Shown: one piece after another, positions 14,876 through 14,878 of the stretch
Numbering within the stretch: the stretch's first letter is position 1
Layout: the number at the start of each line of letters is the position of its first letter
Assembly (NCBI GenBank): GCA_041691815.1
Contig: JBEPTZ010000111.1
Span: 1 to 14,878 of the forward strand
Source: 70-18 sp041691815
GTDB taxonomy: Bacteria > Pseudomonadota > Alphaproteobacteria > Acetobacterales > Acetobacteraceae
Direction: 5' to 3'
DNA: 14,878 bases
Program-made: the position numbers and the translations under genes
Notes under the pieces: generated by a model
Databases searched by the model: none
Told to the model about the DNA's origin: nothing
Seen by the model: the letters and a program-made list of their open reading frames with translations, nothing else

Positions 14876-14878
14876 TTT

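Noticed and set aside
14767..14878. Possible purN start at the ATGA overlapping the purM stop
   Set aside because: The translation begins MNYIAKQARP and runs through the inverted repeat; it lacks the glycine- and serine-rich phosphate loop expected near the PurN N-terminus.

Overview
The window is GC-rich bacterial chromosome. Gene content, codon use and the gene order purM / AI-2E permease / DnaA-type regulator / ppk / ppx all point to an alphaproteobacterium. A relative of the Acetobacteraceae (Rhodospirillales/Acetobacterales) is my best guess. That placement is inference from family resemblance and synteny; no marker RNA is present.

Layout. (1) 1-549, minus strand: the N-terminal 183 codons of argininosuccinate synthase (argG), cut by the left edge. 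(2) 550-795: a divergent intergenic region with two tandem 13-bp repeats and an overlapping palindrome, just before (3) 796-2127, plus strand: a chromosomal homologue of plasmid RepA replication initiators, with a long Ala/Pro linker and an extra C-terminal domain I cannot name. (4) 2253-2975, plus: an acetoacetyl-CoA reductase-type SDR (phaB-like) with its own likely sigma70-type promoter. (5) 2978-3107: copy A of an AT-rich, multi-hairpin intergenic repeat. (6) 3123-4607, plus: an FAD-dependent aromatic-type monooxygenase whose stop codon directly abuts that of (7) a minus-strand TRAP transporter operon, dctP-dctQ-dctM (7639 to 4608). Copy B of the same repeat (6477-6609) sits between dctP and dctQ. 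(8) 13529 to 7834, minus: a tightly packed four-gene operon of AI-2E-family permease, hdaA (DnaA inactivation), ppk (polyphosphate kinase) and ppx (exopolyphosphatase). (9) 13718-14770, plus and divergent from that operon: purM, followed at once by a large inverted repeat (14788-14875) reaching the right edge.

How the genes work together. ppk and ppx make and degrade polyphosphate and appear translationally coupled. hdaA upstream of them links replication control to the same transcript. purM and argG are housekeeping biosynthesis genes. The TRAP transporter probably imports a carboxylate; the convergent monooxygenase might act on a related compound, but only position suggests this. phaB suggests polyhydroxybutyrate metabolism, though no phaA or phaC is in view.

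The least ordinary items are the two copies of the structured repeat, each oriented the same way relative to the genes around it; the RepA homologue with its novel tail and iteron-like upstream repeats; and the long inverted repeat directly after purM. I found no CRISPR array, tRNA, rRNA, transposase or phage gene. No gene-free stretch exceeds 300 bases.
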